Assembly: GCA_947478725.1 (NCBI GenBank)
Contig: CANJWZ010000016.1
Location: 1 to 64,000 of the forward strand
Source of the DNA: Comamonadaceae bacterium
GTDB lineage: Bacteria > Pseudomonadota > Gammaproteobacteria > Burkholderiales > Burkholderiaceae_C
Length of the DNA: 64,000 nucleotides
Direction: 5' to 3'
Below are positions 1 through 8,570 of this stretch, in pieces. The position numbers were made by a program, and so were the translations under genes. Below the pieces are notes generated by a model, which made no database searches, was not told the DNA's origin, and worked only from the letters and a program-made list of their open reading frames with translations. Position 1 is the first letter of the stretch, and every line of letters begins with the position of its first letter.

Positions 1-207
1 AGGTCCTTGCGAATCCCCCGCTTTCATCCTTAGATCGTATGCGGTATTAGCGTAAATTTCTCTACGTTATCCCCCACGACTGGGCACGTTCCGATATATT
101 ACTCACCCGTTCGCCACTCTCGAGTATTGCTACTCTACCGTTCGACTTGCATGTGTAAGGCATGCCGCCAGCGTTCAATCTGAGCCAGGATCAAACTCTT
201 TAGTTTA
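1..207 (-). rRNA. rrs: 16S rRNA, 5' part only (gene runs off the left edge)
   Basis: Read on the minus strand, positions 206 to 172 contain the universal 16S start AGAGTTTGATCCTGGCTCAG followed by ATTGAACGC, and the rest to position 1 is the variable first ~200 nt of a small-subunit rRNA. The 5' end is placed just before the AAACTAAAGAG stretch by analogy with other betaproteobacterial 16S genes; the mature end may differ by a few bases. Only the first ~200 of about 1,530 nt are here. Confidence 0.97.
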
Positions 208-398
208 ATCACTGCAATAATTTTCCACTCGCTGCACGTGAATGCAGCAAGAAACTCATAAAAACGGAATTGAAGAGAAATCATTGACGATTTCACTTTT
301 CTCTATCTTCATGAGCGTTTAAAGTCAAAAGACTTTGTCTACTTTCAACCAACCGAAGTCAGTTAATTTTGACTGGCAATCGCCTTCAAACGCCCATA

Positions 399-426
399 CT
401 TATCGGCTGTAAATTTTTAATGATCC
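399..426 (-). promoter_or_regulatory. boxA-like antitermination element in the rRNA leader
   Basis: On the minus strand the leader reads ATTAAAAATTTACAGCCGAT and continues into AAGTATGGGCG. This resembles the leader block that follows boxA (TTCTTTAAAAATTT) in betaproteobacterial rrn operons, which recruits Nus factors. The first bases deviate from consensus boxA (CATTAAAAA instead of CTTTAAAAA). Seen: the motif and its place about 200 nt upstream of 16S. Inferred: antitermination role. Confidence 0.5.
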
Positions 427-490
427 TGACTATTTGCAATCTGCGAAGCAGCTTGCTTTAGGTCGGTAGCTGTAATCAGCTGAGCCTTCG

Positions 491-520
491 ATTATATACC
501 GGGGTTTTAATCCCTGTCAA
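491..520 (-). promoter_or_regulatory. rRNA promoter P2 (proximal)
   Basis: On the minus strand a perfect -35 TTGACA (520-515) is followed after 18 bp by a perfect -10 TATAAT (496-491). The spacer ends in CCCCGGTA, as in the second promoter 100 bp upstream, and a GC-rich block follows. It drives transcription leftward into the 16S gene. Confidence 0.85.
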
Positions 521-589
521 CTTGAAGGTCTTCGCTACTTTTGCTTGACTTTACTTTCGTAGAGTCTTACTAATTTAGCAGAGCCTCAA

Positions 590-619
590 ATTATATACCG
601 GTTTTTTTGTTTCCGTCAA
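590..619 (-). promoter_or_regulatory. rRNA promoter P1 (distal), with upstream A-tract
   Basis: On the minus strand TTGACG (619-614), an 18-bp spacer ending in ACCGGTA, and TATAAT (595-590). Upstream of the -35 lies the A/T-rich AAAAAAGTCTCAAATTAG, which fits an UP element for the RNA polymerase alpha subunit. It is the distal member of a tandem pair, a usual arrangement for rrn operons. The rest of the 208-748 interval holds leader RNA and no gene. Confidence 0.82.
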
Positions 620-748
620 ACTAATTTGAGACTTTTTTCTGCTGACTGACCGTTTGCACAGTTGATACCTTGGGGCATCTTCTCTTCAGCAGAGCCTGCA
701 ACTATAGCACGCTAATCTGCCCGGTGGCAAGAAACCTTGATATTTTTC

Positions 749-3028
749 TCAGCCCACGAGCGGCAGCGTGCGCTGCCGCTTCCCCGTGAGGGCAAACATG
801 GCATTCGCCACGGCCGGCGCGAGTGGCGGCACGCCAGGCTCGCCCACGCCGCTGGGTGGGGCTCGACTGCTCACAAAATAGGTATGGACCTGCGGGCTTT
901 TGGCCAATTTTTGCAGGGCGTAATCGGAGAAGTTTTTTTGCTGTACCTGGCCATCATGAATGTCTATTCGCCCGTACAGCGCGGCTGACAGGCCGAAAAT
1001 CACCGCTCCCTCCATTTGTTGGGCCACGATGCCAGGGTTGACGACGGTGCCGCAATCGATCGCGCAGACGACCTGATGCACCCGAGGTACGCCCGCCTCC
1101 AGCGACACCACAGCTACCTGCGCCACGATCGAGCCAAAGGACTCGTGCAAAGCAATACCGCGCGCCTGCCCCGCCGGCAGCGCTGTACCCCAGCCCGCTT
1201 TGGCGGCCGCCAAATCAAGGACAGCCAAGTGACGCGGCGCACTTGTCAGCAGTGACCTCCTGTAGGCCAGTGCATCCTGCCCAGCCGCTTGAGCCAGCTC
1301 ATCCATAAAGCAATCAGAAAAGAACGCATTGTGTGAATGCCCCACTGAACGCCAGTAACCCACGGGCACTGAGCTGCGTGTGGCGACATGTGACATTTTT
1401 TGGTGCGCAAATGCATACGGCAAACCAAACAGGCCTTCGGCCGTGGTTTTGTCCGGCATCTCCAGAGGCCCGTGCAAAACAGTGGCGGCCCGCTCAAACC
1501 AGCGGGGCGATATGGCGTCGCCTGCAGATTGAATGCGCAGGCTGCTGGCAACACCCTGCGTATCTATTGATGCCTGTAGCCGTGCGGTGGCCATCGGTCG
1601 GTAAAAATCATGGGTCATGTCTTCTTCACGTGACCAGATCAATTGCACCGGTTGCCCGCCGCTGTCCATCGCAACGCGTACCGCCTGGGCGACAAAGTCA
1701 ACCTCCAGCCGCCTGCCAAAGCCGCCACCCAACAGAGTGACAACAACCGTCACATCATCAATATCAACACCGGCAACCCGCGCCGCAACCGCCGCGGCCA
1801 TTTGCGGTACCTGGCTGGGCACCCATATCAACACTTTGCCGCCAGTTACCTGAGCGGTGCAGTTCATCGGCTCCAGCGTGGCATGGGCCAGATAAGGTGC
1901 GCTGTAGGTCGCTTCCAACTTGCGCGCTGCGGCAGACTCAGCCGCCGCGACATCACCCTGCTCAAAAAAGACATGACCCGTGTCTTGCGCCAGAGCCGCC
2001 TGCAGCTGTTTTTCAATCGCCCGGCTGTCTAGCGCACCAGCCGGGCGCTGCTGCCACTCAAGCTGCACCGCTTGTGCCGCCTGTTGCGCGTGCCACCATG
2101 TTTTGCCAATCACCGCAAATCCAGCGCTTGAGCCAGCCCAGGCCTGGAGCGGCACGATGCGCAAAACGCCCGGCATGGCCAAAGCTGCGCTGGCGTTGAT
2201 GGCTCCGGGCGAGCCGCCCAGCATTGGGCACAAGCGCACCGCCGCATACAACATGCCCGGCAAACGCACATCCATCCCAAACATGGCCGTGCCATTGACT
2301 TTGTCAGGCACATCCGTGCGCGGTGCGCTCTGTCCAATCAGCGTCCAGTCTTTGCGCGCCTTCAGGCTGACATTGCCCGGCGGCGTTGAGACCGCATATT
2401 TGGCGAACTGGCCGTAATGGGCCGACCGCCCGGACGCATGCGAAACAACACCGTTCTTAACCGTCAGTTCTGCCAGGGGCAGCTTCCATTCCAACGATGC
2501 AGCCCCCAACAAAGACGCTCTGGCCGTGGCGGCCGCCAGACGCAGCGGCTCCCAGGCATCTGCCACGCTTGACGAGCCCCCTGTGACATGAATGCCCAGC
2601 TCGCGCGCCACCTTGCCGACCATCCACTGGCCGAGTCTGACTTGCATAGCAGCCTGTTTGCCGTTGTCGCCCAGTTGGCTGGGATGAAACGGCAGACTGG
2701 AAACCAGCATCGCCACATTGCCATAAATCGCATCGCTGCCCGCCTGAGCCAGCTTGATGCGGCTCAGCGGAAGATCAAGCTCTTCGGCCACCAGCATGGC
2801 CAGCGCGGTATGCACGCCCTGCCCCATTTCACTGCGCGCCATGGCCAGCACCACCCCACCGTCGGGGGTGATCTTGATCCAGCCATTCAGGGCAATGCTG
2901 GTGTCTACGCTGTCGATCGGCCAGAGCTTGCCCGAGCCCAAGCGCGACCGCGCAGGCAAAGCGCCCCAGCCAACCACCAGCGCGCCCAAGGCACCAGCAC
3001 CGCTGAGCAGCCACGTCCTGCGTTTCAT
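749..3028 (-). CDS. iorB: Molybdopterin-binding large subunit, isoquinoline 1-oxidoreductase (IorB) family
   Basis: 759-residue large subunit of a xanthine-dehydrogenase-family molybdenum hydroxylase that oxidises N-heteroaromatics or aldehydes in the periplasm or at the membrane. The N-terminus ([12 protein letters not shown] then a hydrophobic run) is a Tat-like signal, as in other IorB proteins. The GGGFGRR motif lies in the cofactor-binding region, and [11 protein letters not shown] near the C-terminus holds the Glu expected as catalytic base. The start at 3028 is chosen because it gives this signal peptide and an ATGA overlap with iorA; the frame is open a further 102 codons upstream, inside iorA. 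The cytochrome c subunit often found with such pairs is not adjacent. Actual substrate is unknown. Confidence 0.88.
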   Translation of the reverse strand: MKRRTWLLSGAGALGALVVGWGALPARSRLGSGKLWPIDSVDTSIALNGWIKITPDGGVVLAMARSEMGQGVHTALAMLVAEELDLPLSRIKLAQAGSDAIYGNVAMLVSSLPFHPSQLGDNGKQAAMQVRLGQWMVGKVARELGIHVTGGSSSVADAWEPLRLAAATARASLLGAASLEWKLPLAELTVKNGVVSHASGRSAHYGQFAKYAVSTPPGNVSLKARKDWTLIGQSAPRTDVPDKVNGTAMFGMDVRLPGMLYAAVRLCPMLGGSPGAINASAALAMPGVLRIVPLQAWAGSSAGFAVIGKTWWHAQQAAQAVQLEWQQRPAGALDSRAIEKQLQAALAQDTGHVFFEQGDVAAAESAAARKLEATYSAPYLAHATLEPMNCTAQVTGGKVLIWVPSQVPQMAAAVAARVAGVDIDDVTVVVTLLGGGFGRRLEVDFVAQAVRVAMDSGGQPVQLIWSREEDMTHDFYRPMATARLQASIDTQGVASSLRIQSAGDAISPRWFERAATVLHGPLEMPDKTTAEGLFGLPYAFAHQKMSHVATRSSVPVGYWRSVGHSHNAFFSDCFMDELAQAAGQDALAYRRSLLTSAPRHLAVLDLAAAKAGWGTALPAGQARGIALHESFGSIVAQVAVVSLEAGVPRVHQVVCAIDCGTVVNPGIVAQQMEGAVIFGLSAALYGRIDIHDGQVQQKNFSDYALQKLAKSPQVHTYFVSSRAPPSGVGEPGVPPLAPAVANAMFALTGKRQRTLPLVG

Positions 3029-3513
3029 GTCGTGGCTTTCTTGCCCAACCCCACGGGCAGACCCGCCGCCCGCTTGATCGCCAGCCGAATCCGCTGATAA
3101 GTCCCGCAGCGGCAAATATTCGTCATGGCCGCATCGATATCCGCATCGGTCGGCTTGGGTGTTTTGTCCAGCAGAGCGCTGGCAGCCATCAACATGCCCG
3201 ACTGGCAATAACCACATTGCGGCACCTGCTCGGCAATCCAGGCCAGTTGCAGGGCATGGGGTTGGGCTGGCGTGCCCAGCGCTTCGATGGTCTGGATGCG
3301 TTTGCCGACCACGCTTGAAGTGGGCACAACGCAAGAGTGCATCGCCTGCCCATCGACCTTGACGGTACAGGCACCGCAGGCTGCAACACCACAGCCAAAT
3401 TTGGTGCCGGTCATGTTCAGCACATCACGCAGCAACCACAGCAGGGGCATGGCCGGGTCAGCCACGGCCTCAACCGCTTTGCCGTTGATGGTCAATGTGA
3501 TCGAAGTGTCCAC
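3025..3513 (-). CDS. iorA: [2Fe-2S] small subunit, isoquinoline 1-oxidoreductase (IorA) family
   Basis: 162 residues, the normal size for the two-cluster iron-sulfur subunit that passes electrons from the molybdenum subunit. The plant-ferredoxin-type cluster is seen as [11 protein letters not shown] plus a later C (HSC), and the second cluster as CGYCQSGM and ICRCGTY. It is transcribed leftward ahead of iorB with a 4-bp ATGA overlap, so the two are translationally coupled. An 89-bp region separates it from the divergent uup gene and should hold both promoters. Confidence 0.9.
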   Translation of the reverse strand: MDTSITLTINGKAVEAVADPAMPLLWLLRDVLNMTGTKFGCGVAACGACTVKVDGQAMHSCVVPTSSVVGKRIQTIEALGTPAQPHALQLAWIAEQVPQCGYCQSGMLMAASALLDKTPKPTDADIDAAMTNICRCGTYQRIRLAIKRAAGLPVGLGKKATT

Positions 3514-3602
3514 CGCCGGGCTCCAAAATAGTCGTTACAAAGTCCACTATACAGAGCGGTCATGAAGACAACGGGATAATCCGTATCAACTTACCGGATC
3601 CT

Positions 3603-5552
3603 ATGGCACTCATTACCCTTCTTGACGCTCAACTCGCTTTTGGGCACGTCGCACTGCTCGACCACGCCGATTTTTCACTTGAGAACAACCAGCGCATCGG
3701 GCTGATTGGCCGCAACGGCACTGGCAAATCTTCGCTGCTCAAAATTTTGGCAGGCCTAGAAAAACCAGACGACGGCACACTGCAACTGCAGCAAAACCTG
3801 CGTATCGCCTATGTTCCGCAAGAACCCAGCCTGGACCCGCATGCAACAGTGTTCGTCGCGGCCAGCGCCGGGCTGGCCCGCACGCGTCAGGTGGTCGAGC
3901 TGTATCTGGCCGCCGACGAGCACACGGACCTGGACGCGCTCCAGTCTGAAATCGAAGCCCTCGACGGCTGGACCTGGGAGCAGCGGGTCGAAGAAACCCT
4001 GCACCGCCTGCACCTGGACAAAGACGCCATCGTCGGCTCCTTGTCGGGCGGCACCAAAAAGCGCGTCGCGCTGGCCCAGGCGCTGGTCGCCAAGCCTGAC
4101 GTGCTGCTCTTGGATGAGCCCACCAACCACCTGGACCTCGACTCGATTGCCTGGCTCGAGGAACTGCTGGTCAACTTCAACGGCAGCATCATCAGCATCA
4201 CCCACGACCGCGCCTTTTTGGACCAGGTCGCGACCGTGATTGTTGAGCTGGACCGGGGCAAGCTGCTCAGCTACCCCGGCAACTTTGCCCAGTACCTGGT
4301 GCAAAAAGAAGACCAGATGGCGCAAGAAGCCGTCATCAACGCCAAGGCCGACAAGCTGCTGGCCGCTGAAGAGGTGTGGATTCGCAAGGGCGTGGAAGCG
4401 CGCCGCACCCGCAGCGTGGCTCGCATCGGCCGGCTTGAGGTGCTGCGCGACAGCCGCGCCAACCGCCGCGACGCGGTGGGCAGGGTCAACCTGGACGTCT
4501 CAAGTGGCGAGAAAAGCGGCAAGATCGTGGCCGAGCTGACCAACGTGTCCAAAAGCTTCAGCCATCCGAACAGCGAAAAGATCGGGAAAATCATTGTCAA
4601 CAACTTCACCGGCACCCTGCTGCGCGGCGACAAAATCGGCTTGCTGGGCCCCAATGGCGCAGGCAAAACCACCCTGCTCAAGCTGATTTTGGGTGAGCTT
4701 CAGCCCGACGTGACGGTGCCACCCGGCAAAATCCGCCAGGGCGCCAACCTGCAAGTGGCCTACTTTGACCAGATGCGGGACGCGCTGGACCTGGACGCCA
4801 CGCTGGAAGACTTCATCAGCCCAGGCAGCGAATGGGTCGAGATCAATGGCCAGAAAAAGCATGTCAAAAGCTACCTGACCGACTTTTTGTTCAGCCCCCA
4901 GCGCGCCACCTCTCCGGTACGCACGCTGTCGGGCGGCGAGCGCAACCGCCTGCTGCTGGCGCGCCTGTTTGCGCGGCCCGCCAACGTGCTGGTGCTGGAC
5001 GAGCCCACCAACGACCTGGACATCGACACGCTGGAACTGCTAGAAGACCTGCTGCAAAACTACGCTGGCACCGTGTTTTTGGTCAGCCACGACCGGCGGT
5101 TTTTGGACAACGTGGTCACCAGCACCATCGCTTATGAAGGCACGCCAGACAACCCGGGTTTCTGGCGCGAGTACGAAGGCGGCGTGACCGACTGGATCAC
5201 CCAGTCCAAACGGGCCGCACAAATCACCGGCAGCGCCAAAACCACCGCCGCCAGCCAGAAAACGCCGGAAAAAGCCAAGAAAAGTGGGCAAAACAGCCCC
5301 CAGCCTAATGAATACTTAGGTGAGAAGCTATCAAAAAAGAAGCTGAGCTACAAAGAACAAAAAGAACTCGATGGCCTGCCCGCGCTGATTCAAACGCTGG
5401 AATCCCAGCAAAAAGCCATCGCCCAGGAGCTGTTTGACGGCAGCTTGTACAGCAGCAACCCCAAACGCGCGGCCGAGCTGACCGCCAAAAACGCCAAACT
5501 CGACGACGAGCTGCTGGACGCCATGCAGCGCTGGGAGACGCTGTCGACCTGA
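3603..5552 (+). CDS. uup: ABC-F family ATPase, Uup-like
   Basis: 649 residues with two ABC nucleotide-binding domains and no membrane segment: Walker A GRNGTGKSS and GPNGAGKTT, signatures LSGGTKKR and LSGGERNR, Walker B LLLDEPTNHLD and LVLDEPTNDLD. ABC-F proteins act on the ribosome; Uup has also been tied to transposon excision and Holliday-junction binding. A lysine-rich linker (about residues 540-575) leads to a C-terminal coiled coil, the Uup hallmark. Bases 5294-5342, which encode part of that linker, match the dispersed repeat found between genes elsewhere in the window. No operon partner is seen. Confidence 0.92.
   Translation: MALITLLDAQLAFGHVALLDHADFSLENNQRIGLIGRNGTGKSSLLKILAGLEKPDDGTLQLQQNLRIAYVPQEPSLDPHATVFVAASAGLARTRQVVELYLAADEHTDLDALQSEIEALDGWTWEQRVEETLHRLHLDKDAIVGSLSGGTKKRVALAQALVAKPDVLLLDEPTNHLDLDSIAWLEELLVNFNGSIISITHDRAFLDQVATVIVELDRGKLLSYPGNFAQYLVQKEDQMAQEAVINAKADKLLAAEEVWIRKGVEARRTRSVARIGRLEVLRDSRANRRDAVGRVNLDVSSGEKSGKIVAELTNVSKSFSHPNSEKIGKIIVNNFTGTLLRGDKIGLLGPNGAGKTTLLKLILGELQPDVTVPPGKIRQGANLQVAYFDQMRDALDLDATLEDFISPGSEWVEINGQKKHVKSYLTDFLFSPQRATSPVRTLSGGERNRLLLARLFARPANVLVLDEPTNDLDIDTLELLEDLLQNYAGTVFLVSHDRRFLDNVVTSTIAYEGTPDNPGFWREYEGGVTDWITQSKRAAQITGSAKTTAASQKTPEKAKKSGQNSPQPNEYLGEKLSKKKLSYKEQKELDGLPALIQTLESQQKAIAQELFDGSLYSSNPKRAAELTAKNAKLDDELLDAMQRWETLST
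5294..5342 (-). repeat. Dispersed palindromic repeat, family 1, copy inside uup
   Basis: On the minus strand this reads TTTTTTGATAGCTTCTCACC then AAGTATTCATTAGGCTGGGG, the same order (GATAGCT, pyrimidine-rich middle, TATTCATT, GGCTGGAGGC-like end) as copies at 14971 and 25397. Here it lies inside the reading frame of uup, in frame and without a stop. Confidence 0.7.
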
Positions 5553-5605
5553 TTTGTCGGCATCAGCTGACACAGGACCAGCGCTTGGCCAGGCTTAGCT
5601 TTGCC

Positions 5606-5802
5606 ATGCCTGCTCTATCCATCCAAATACAGCACAGCCGTTCGCAACTGGGCTTGTGTCTCTTCTGCTTGATGAGCTTGTGGCTGACCGGCTGCGCCTC
5701 CTTGCCAAGCGAGGTCCAGCCCCCACCAGCTTGGCCCTGACCGAAAACACAGACACCCGGCTGGGCAAGGCCGTGGCCAACCGTGCGGCGTATGCCCTCT
5801 AG
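5606..5802 (+). pseudogene. Truncated, frameshifted N-terminus of a lipoprotein, probably phospholipase D / cardiolipin synthase C type
   Basis: An ATG at 5606 opens a 44-codon frame with a signal peptide ending in the lipobox LTGCAS, then stops at 5738. A neighbouring frame continues as LALTENTDTRLGKAVANRAA to a stop at 5800, a stretch that resembles the segment after the lipobox in ClsC-type phospholipase D lipoproteins. The two frames join in a run of C residues near 5720, pointing to a frameshift, and the remaining several hundred codons are missing. Family assignment rests on recall of this short segment only. Confidence 0.5.
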
Positions 5803-5825
5803 AATGAAAAATCTAAGGAGGACAC

Positions 5826-5909
5826 ATGACTGATATTGCCACCCGAAACGTCACACACGACATCACACACGGTCGCAGCACCCTGCGCATCAACGGCCTG
5901 CTGCGGTGA
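5826..5909 (+). CDS. 27-residue ORF with strong RBS, possibly the stub of an amidohydrolase
   Basis: ATG at 5826 follows a strong AAGGAGG ribosome site and gives 27 codons ending NVTHDITHGRSTLRINGLLR, then TGA overlapping the GTG start of the next gene. The end (STLRINGxR) resembles the N-terminus of Zn-dependent hydantoinase/carbamoylase-type amidohydrolases, which usually start a domain with such a segment. This suggests that a deletion removed the rest of that enzyme and left its promoter and start in front of the racemase gene. It could now act as a coupling leader peptide. Confidence 0.4.
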   Translation: MTDIATRNVTHDITHGRSTLRINGLLR

Positions 5910-6652
5910 GCAACATGAACATCGTCGTCATCAACCCCAATACCACTGCCGCCATGACGGCTCGCATCGCCTCGACCGCAAAAGCCGTAGCACAAGCAGC
6001 CACGCAGATCATCGCCATCCAGCCCGGCAAAGGCCCTGCATCGATTGAAGGCTATGCCGACGAAGCGATGGCGGTGCCGCACATGCTGGAGGCGATGTTT
6101 GCGGCGCAGACAAATCATCCGGCGATTGCAGGCTACGTGATTGCCTGCTTTGACGACACAGGGCTGGACGCAGCGCGTTGCGTGCTTGATGCGCCGGTGG
6201 TCGGTATCGGTGAAGCGGCATGCCACCTGGCATCGCTGGTAGCGGCGCGCTTTAGTGTCATCACGACGCTGGCGCGATCTGTCAGCCCAATTGAGCACAA
6301 CCTCGTCAAGTACGGTCTGGCATCACGCTGTGCGCGGGTGCGGTCGGCCGAGGTGGCGGTACTTGATCTGGAAGACGCCGCGTCCGATGCCTATGCGCAA
6401 ATTTCCAACGAGATCCGCAGCGCCTTGAAAGACGACCGCGCCGAAGCCATCGTGCTGGGCTGCGCCGGCATGACCGACCTGGCGACGCGATTGTCGACAG
6501 AACACCACGTACCCGTGATTGACGGCGTGGGCGCGGCCGTCAAGCTGGTGGAAAGCCTGGCTGCCTTGGGCTTGAAAACCAGCAAACACACGACCTACGC
6601 CAAGCCGCTCGCCAAAGCGTATGCGGGCGCCTTACCCAACTTCATTTCCTGA
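5906..6652 (+). CDS. Asp/Glu/hydantoin racemase family protein
   Basis: 248 residues. Proteins of this family invert hydantoins or amino acids using two cysteines, one per domain. Here they appear as IACFDDTGLDAAR in the first half and VLGCAGMTDLA in the second, with the N-terminal strand NIVVINPNTT. The GTG at 5906 overlaps the stop of the preceding 27-codon ORF; an ATG at 5915 is an alternative. It is followed after 10 bp by an amidase, so the pair may be a remnant hydantoin or ureide salvage operon. Substrate not determinable from sequence. Confidence 0.8.
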   Translation: MSNMNIVVINPNTTAAMTARIASTAKAVAQAATQIIAIQPGKGPASIEGYADEAMAVPHMLEAMFAAQTNHPAIAGYVIACFDDTGLDAARCVLDAPVVGIGEAACHLASLVAARFSVITTLARSVSPIEHNLVKYGLASRCARVRSAEVAVLDLEDAASDAYAQISNEIRSALKDDRAEAIVLGCAGMTDLATRLSTEHHVPVIDGVGAAVKLVESLAALGLKTSKHTTYAKPLAKAYAGALPNFIS

Positions 6653-6662
6653 GAACACCGTC

Positions 6663-7844
6663 ATGCCACTGATTCACGACACCGCCCACGCTTTTGTTCC
6701 CTACCCCGATGCGCCAGTACCGCACGCAGCCACCGGGCCCTTGAGCGGCCTGTGCTTTGCCGCCAAAGATTTATTTGACGTGGCGGGCTACCCGACAGGC
6801 GGTGGCCAGCCCTTTGTGCTGGCCATGTCGGGCATCAAAACCCAGACCGCGCCTGCGGTGCAGCAATTGCTGGACGCAGGTGCGCGGTTTATCGGCAAAA
6901 CCGTGACGGACGAGCTGGCGTTTTCGATGAACGGCAACAACGCGCACTTTGGCGCGCCCATCAATGGCGCTGCGCCTGACCGGATTTCAGGCGGCTCCTC
7001 GTCTGGCTCAGCGTCGGCTGTTTCCAGCCGGTTGTGCGACTTTGCACTGGGCAGCGACACCGGCGGCTCGGTGCGCGCGCCGGCCAATCACTGCGGCCTG
7101 TACGGCATTCGCCCAAGCCATGGGCGCATCAGCCTCGAAGGTGTGCTGGACCTGGCCCCCAGCCTGGACACCTGCGGCTACTTTGCACGGGACGTTGAAA
7201 CCTTTGCCCGCGTGTCGGATGTGCTGCTGGGTGCCGACGCCACGCCCTTGCCAGAAAAAATCCGCTTGCTCAAACCGACTGACATCTGGGCCCTGCTGGG
7301 TACTGAGCCGCTGCAAGCACAAACCGAACCGCTGGCGCGTGTTGAAGCGGCGCTGGGCAAAGCGCACGCCTGTGCTGTCGTACTAGATGACATCGACACC
7401 ATGTACTGGCAGTTTCGCTACCTGCAGGGGCGTGAGGCGTGGATGGTCAACGGCCCCCTGATTGAACGCTTTTGCCCGCCTCTCGGGCCGGGCGTGGCCG
7501 AGCGGTTTGACTGGTCAAGCAAAGTGACCGACGCACAATTGGCAAGCGCAACCGTCTACCGCGAGCGCTTTAAAAAACATCTGGCCGACCTGTTGGGCAA
7601 GGACGGGGTGCTGGTGATGCCGACCGTTGCCGACATCGCACCATTGACGATGGAAAGCGGTGAACAACTGGAAAGCTACCGCAACCGCTCAATTCAGATG
7701 CTGTGCATCGCGGGCCTGTCAGGCTTTCCCCAAATCTCGATGCCGCTGGGCCAGCGGCTGGGTGCGCCGCTGGGCTTGTCGCTGCTGGGCCCGCTTGGCA
7801 GTGATGCCAGTTTGGTCAAGCTGGCGCAGCGGATTGCTCAGTGA
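6663..7844 (+). CDS. Amidase (amidase signature family)
   Basis: 393 residues with the Ser-cisSer-Lys triad of the amidase signature family: KDLFDVAG holds the Lys, GGSSSGSASAV the cis-Ser, and DTGGSVRAPANHCG the nucleophile Ser. It would hydrolyse an amide to acid and ammonia in the cytoplasm. The ATG at 6663 lies 10 bp after the racemase stop; the frame runs back into that gene. Its length is short compared with GatA (about 490), so this is a small-substrate amidase and not the tRNA amidotransferase subunit. Substrate unknown. Confidence 0.85.
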   Translation: MPLIHDTAHAFVPYPDAPVPHAATGPLSGLCFAAKDLFDVAGYPTGGGQPFVLAMSGIKTQTAPAVQQLLDAGARFIGKTVTDELAFSMNGNNAHFGAPINGAAPDRISGGSSSGSASAVSSRLCDFALGSDTGGSVRAPANHCGLYGIRPSHGRISLEGVLDLAPSLDTCGYFARDVETFARVSDVLLGADATPLPEKIRLLKPTDIWALLGTEPLQAQTEPLARVEAALGKAHACAVVLDDIDTMYWQFRYLQGREAWMVNGPLIERFCPPLGPGVAERFDWSSKVTDAQLASATVYRERFKKHLADLLGKDGVLVMPTVADIAPLTMESGEQLESYRNRSIQMLCIAGLSGFPQISMPLGQRLGAPLGLSLLGPLGSDASLVKLAQRIAQ

Positions 7845-7890
7845 TGGCTTGATCGCTCAAAGCACGCAGATCATTCAAAAGGCCCGTTAA

Positions 7891-7942
7891 GCGCTGCAGG
7901 CTAACCAATACGCGGACTAGCAGCTACTAAATAAGTAGCAAA
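7891..7942 (-). repeat. Dispersed palindromic repeat, family 1, copy between amidase and HiPIP genes
   Basis: On the minus strand: TTGCTACTTATTTAGTAGCT then GCTAGTCCGCGTATTGGTTA and GCCTGCAGCGC. The GCTACttatttaGTAGC palindrome heads the element. It sits between two convergent genes, where it could also help terminate transcription. Confidence 0.7.
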
Positions 7943-7952
7943 TCAGTTTCAT

Positions 7953-8399
7953 TCAAGCGGCTTTTTTGTTGTACGCGCTGCACCATGCCTTGGCCAGCAC
8001 TTGCTTGCCGGGGTAGAGCGGGCAACCGCCTTGGTCAGCCGCGCCGCCCTGGTACAGCGAGCAGTTGCTGCACATCTGGCCGTCAGCGTATTTGGAGAAT
8101 TTGGCTTTGTCGGCTTTGGCTGCCACGGCAACGTAGCCGAGCGCTGCGGCTTGGGCGTCTTTTTCATCCACCAGCGGACCGCTGGCCAGGGCGGGAGCTG
8201 GGGCGGGTGAAGGTGCAGCGGCTACCGATTCGGGCGCAGGTGCTGGTGCTGGTGCTGGTGCTGGTGCTGGTGCTGACGCAGGGGCGGCAACCTCAGCCGG
8301 TTTTTTGTCGCCACAGGCGGCGAGCAGCGCAGCCGCTCCGGCGGCGGTGATCAACGGCAGGGCGGGAATGCTTTGAATCAGTTGGCGACGAGTGGTCAT
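7953..8399 (-). CDS. hip: High-potential iron-sulfur protein (HiPIP), Tat-exported and apparently lipid-anchored
   Basis: 148 residues. The C-terminal ~50 residues carry the four cluster ligands as MCSNCSLYQ, GGCPLYPGK and KAWCSAY, the HiPIP pattern for a [4Fe-4S] cluster cycling at high potential. In several purple betaproteobacteria HiPIP reduces the photo-oxidised reaction centre. The signal has the Tat twin arginine (TTRRQLIQ) and ends in LLAAC-G, a good lipobox with Cys29. Between Cys29 and the cluster domain lies a ~45-residue Ala-Pro-rich tether. The ATG at 8399 has AAGGAG-like bases upstream (AAGGAGCCTTTTC). Usual HiPIPs are soluble and lack the anchor and tether. Confidence 0.85.
   Translation of the reverse strand: MTTRRQLIQSIPALPLITAAGAAALLAACGDKKPAEVAAPASAPAPAPAPAPAPAPESVAAAPSPAPAPALASGPLVDEKDAQAAALGYVAVAAKADKAKFSKYADGQMCSNCSLYQGGAADQGGCPLYPGKQVLAKAWCSAYNKKAA
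8239..8274 (-). repeat. Six tandem hexamers encoding Ala-Pro in the HiPIP tether
   Basis: GGTGCT is repeated six times on the plus strand (AGCACC on the coding strand), encoding alternating Ala-Pro. Changes in copy number would keep frame and only alter tether length. Confidence 0.9.
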
Positions 8400-8456
8400 G
8401 AAAAGGCTCCTTGGGTGTTGGCGATCAGCAATGATGGACTGAATTTTCAATATAGG

Positions 8457-8570
8457 CTAACGCGGCGGTGTTCGTCTGTCAGCCGATGGCACCAATTCGC
8501 TTGCAAAGCCCAAAAAGGCACGTATCCGGGCGGGCATCAGTTTGCGGGTGGGCAAGGCAACGTGCACCGT
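8457..8570 (-). pseudogene. C-terminal fragment of a LysR-type regulator
   Basis: A stop-bounded minus frame reads TVHVALPTRKLMPARIRAFL then GFASELVPS and a short tail. LPTRK-(L)-PARIRAFLGF is the typical last strand and helix of LysR effector domains. The upstream ~260 residues are absent, so this is a decayed gene end. The rest of the 8400-8773 interval shows no gene. Confidence 0.5.

Noticed and set aside
760-779. Perfect hairpin GCGGCAGC-GTGC-GCTGCCGC
   Set aside because: Lies inside the last codons of iorB and has no T-tract on the minus strand, so not called a terminator.
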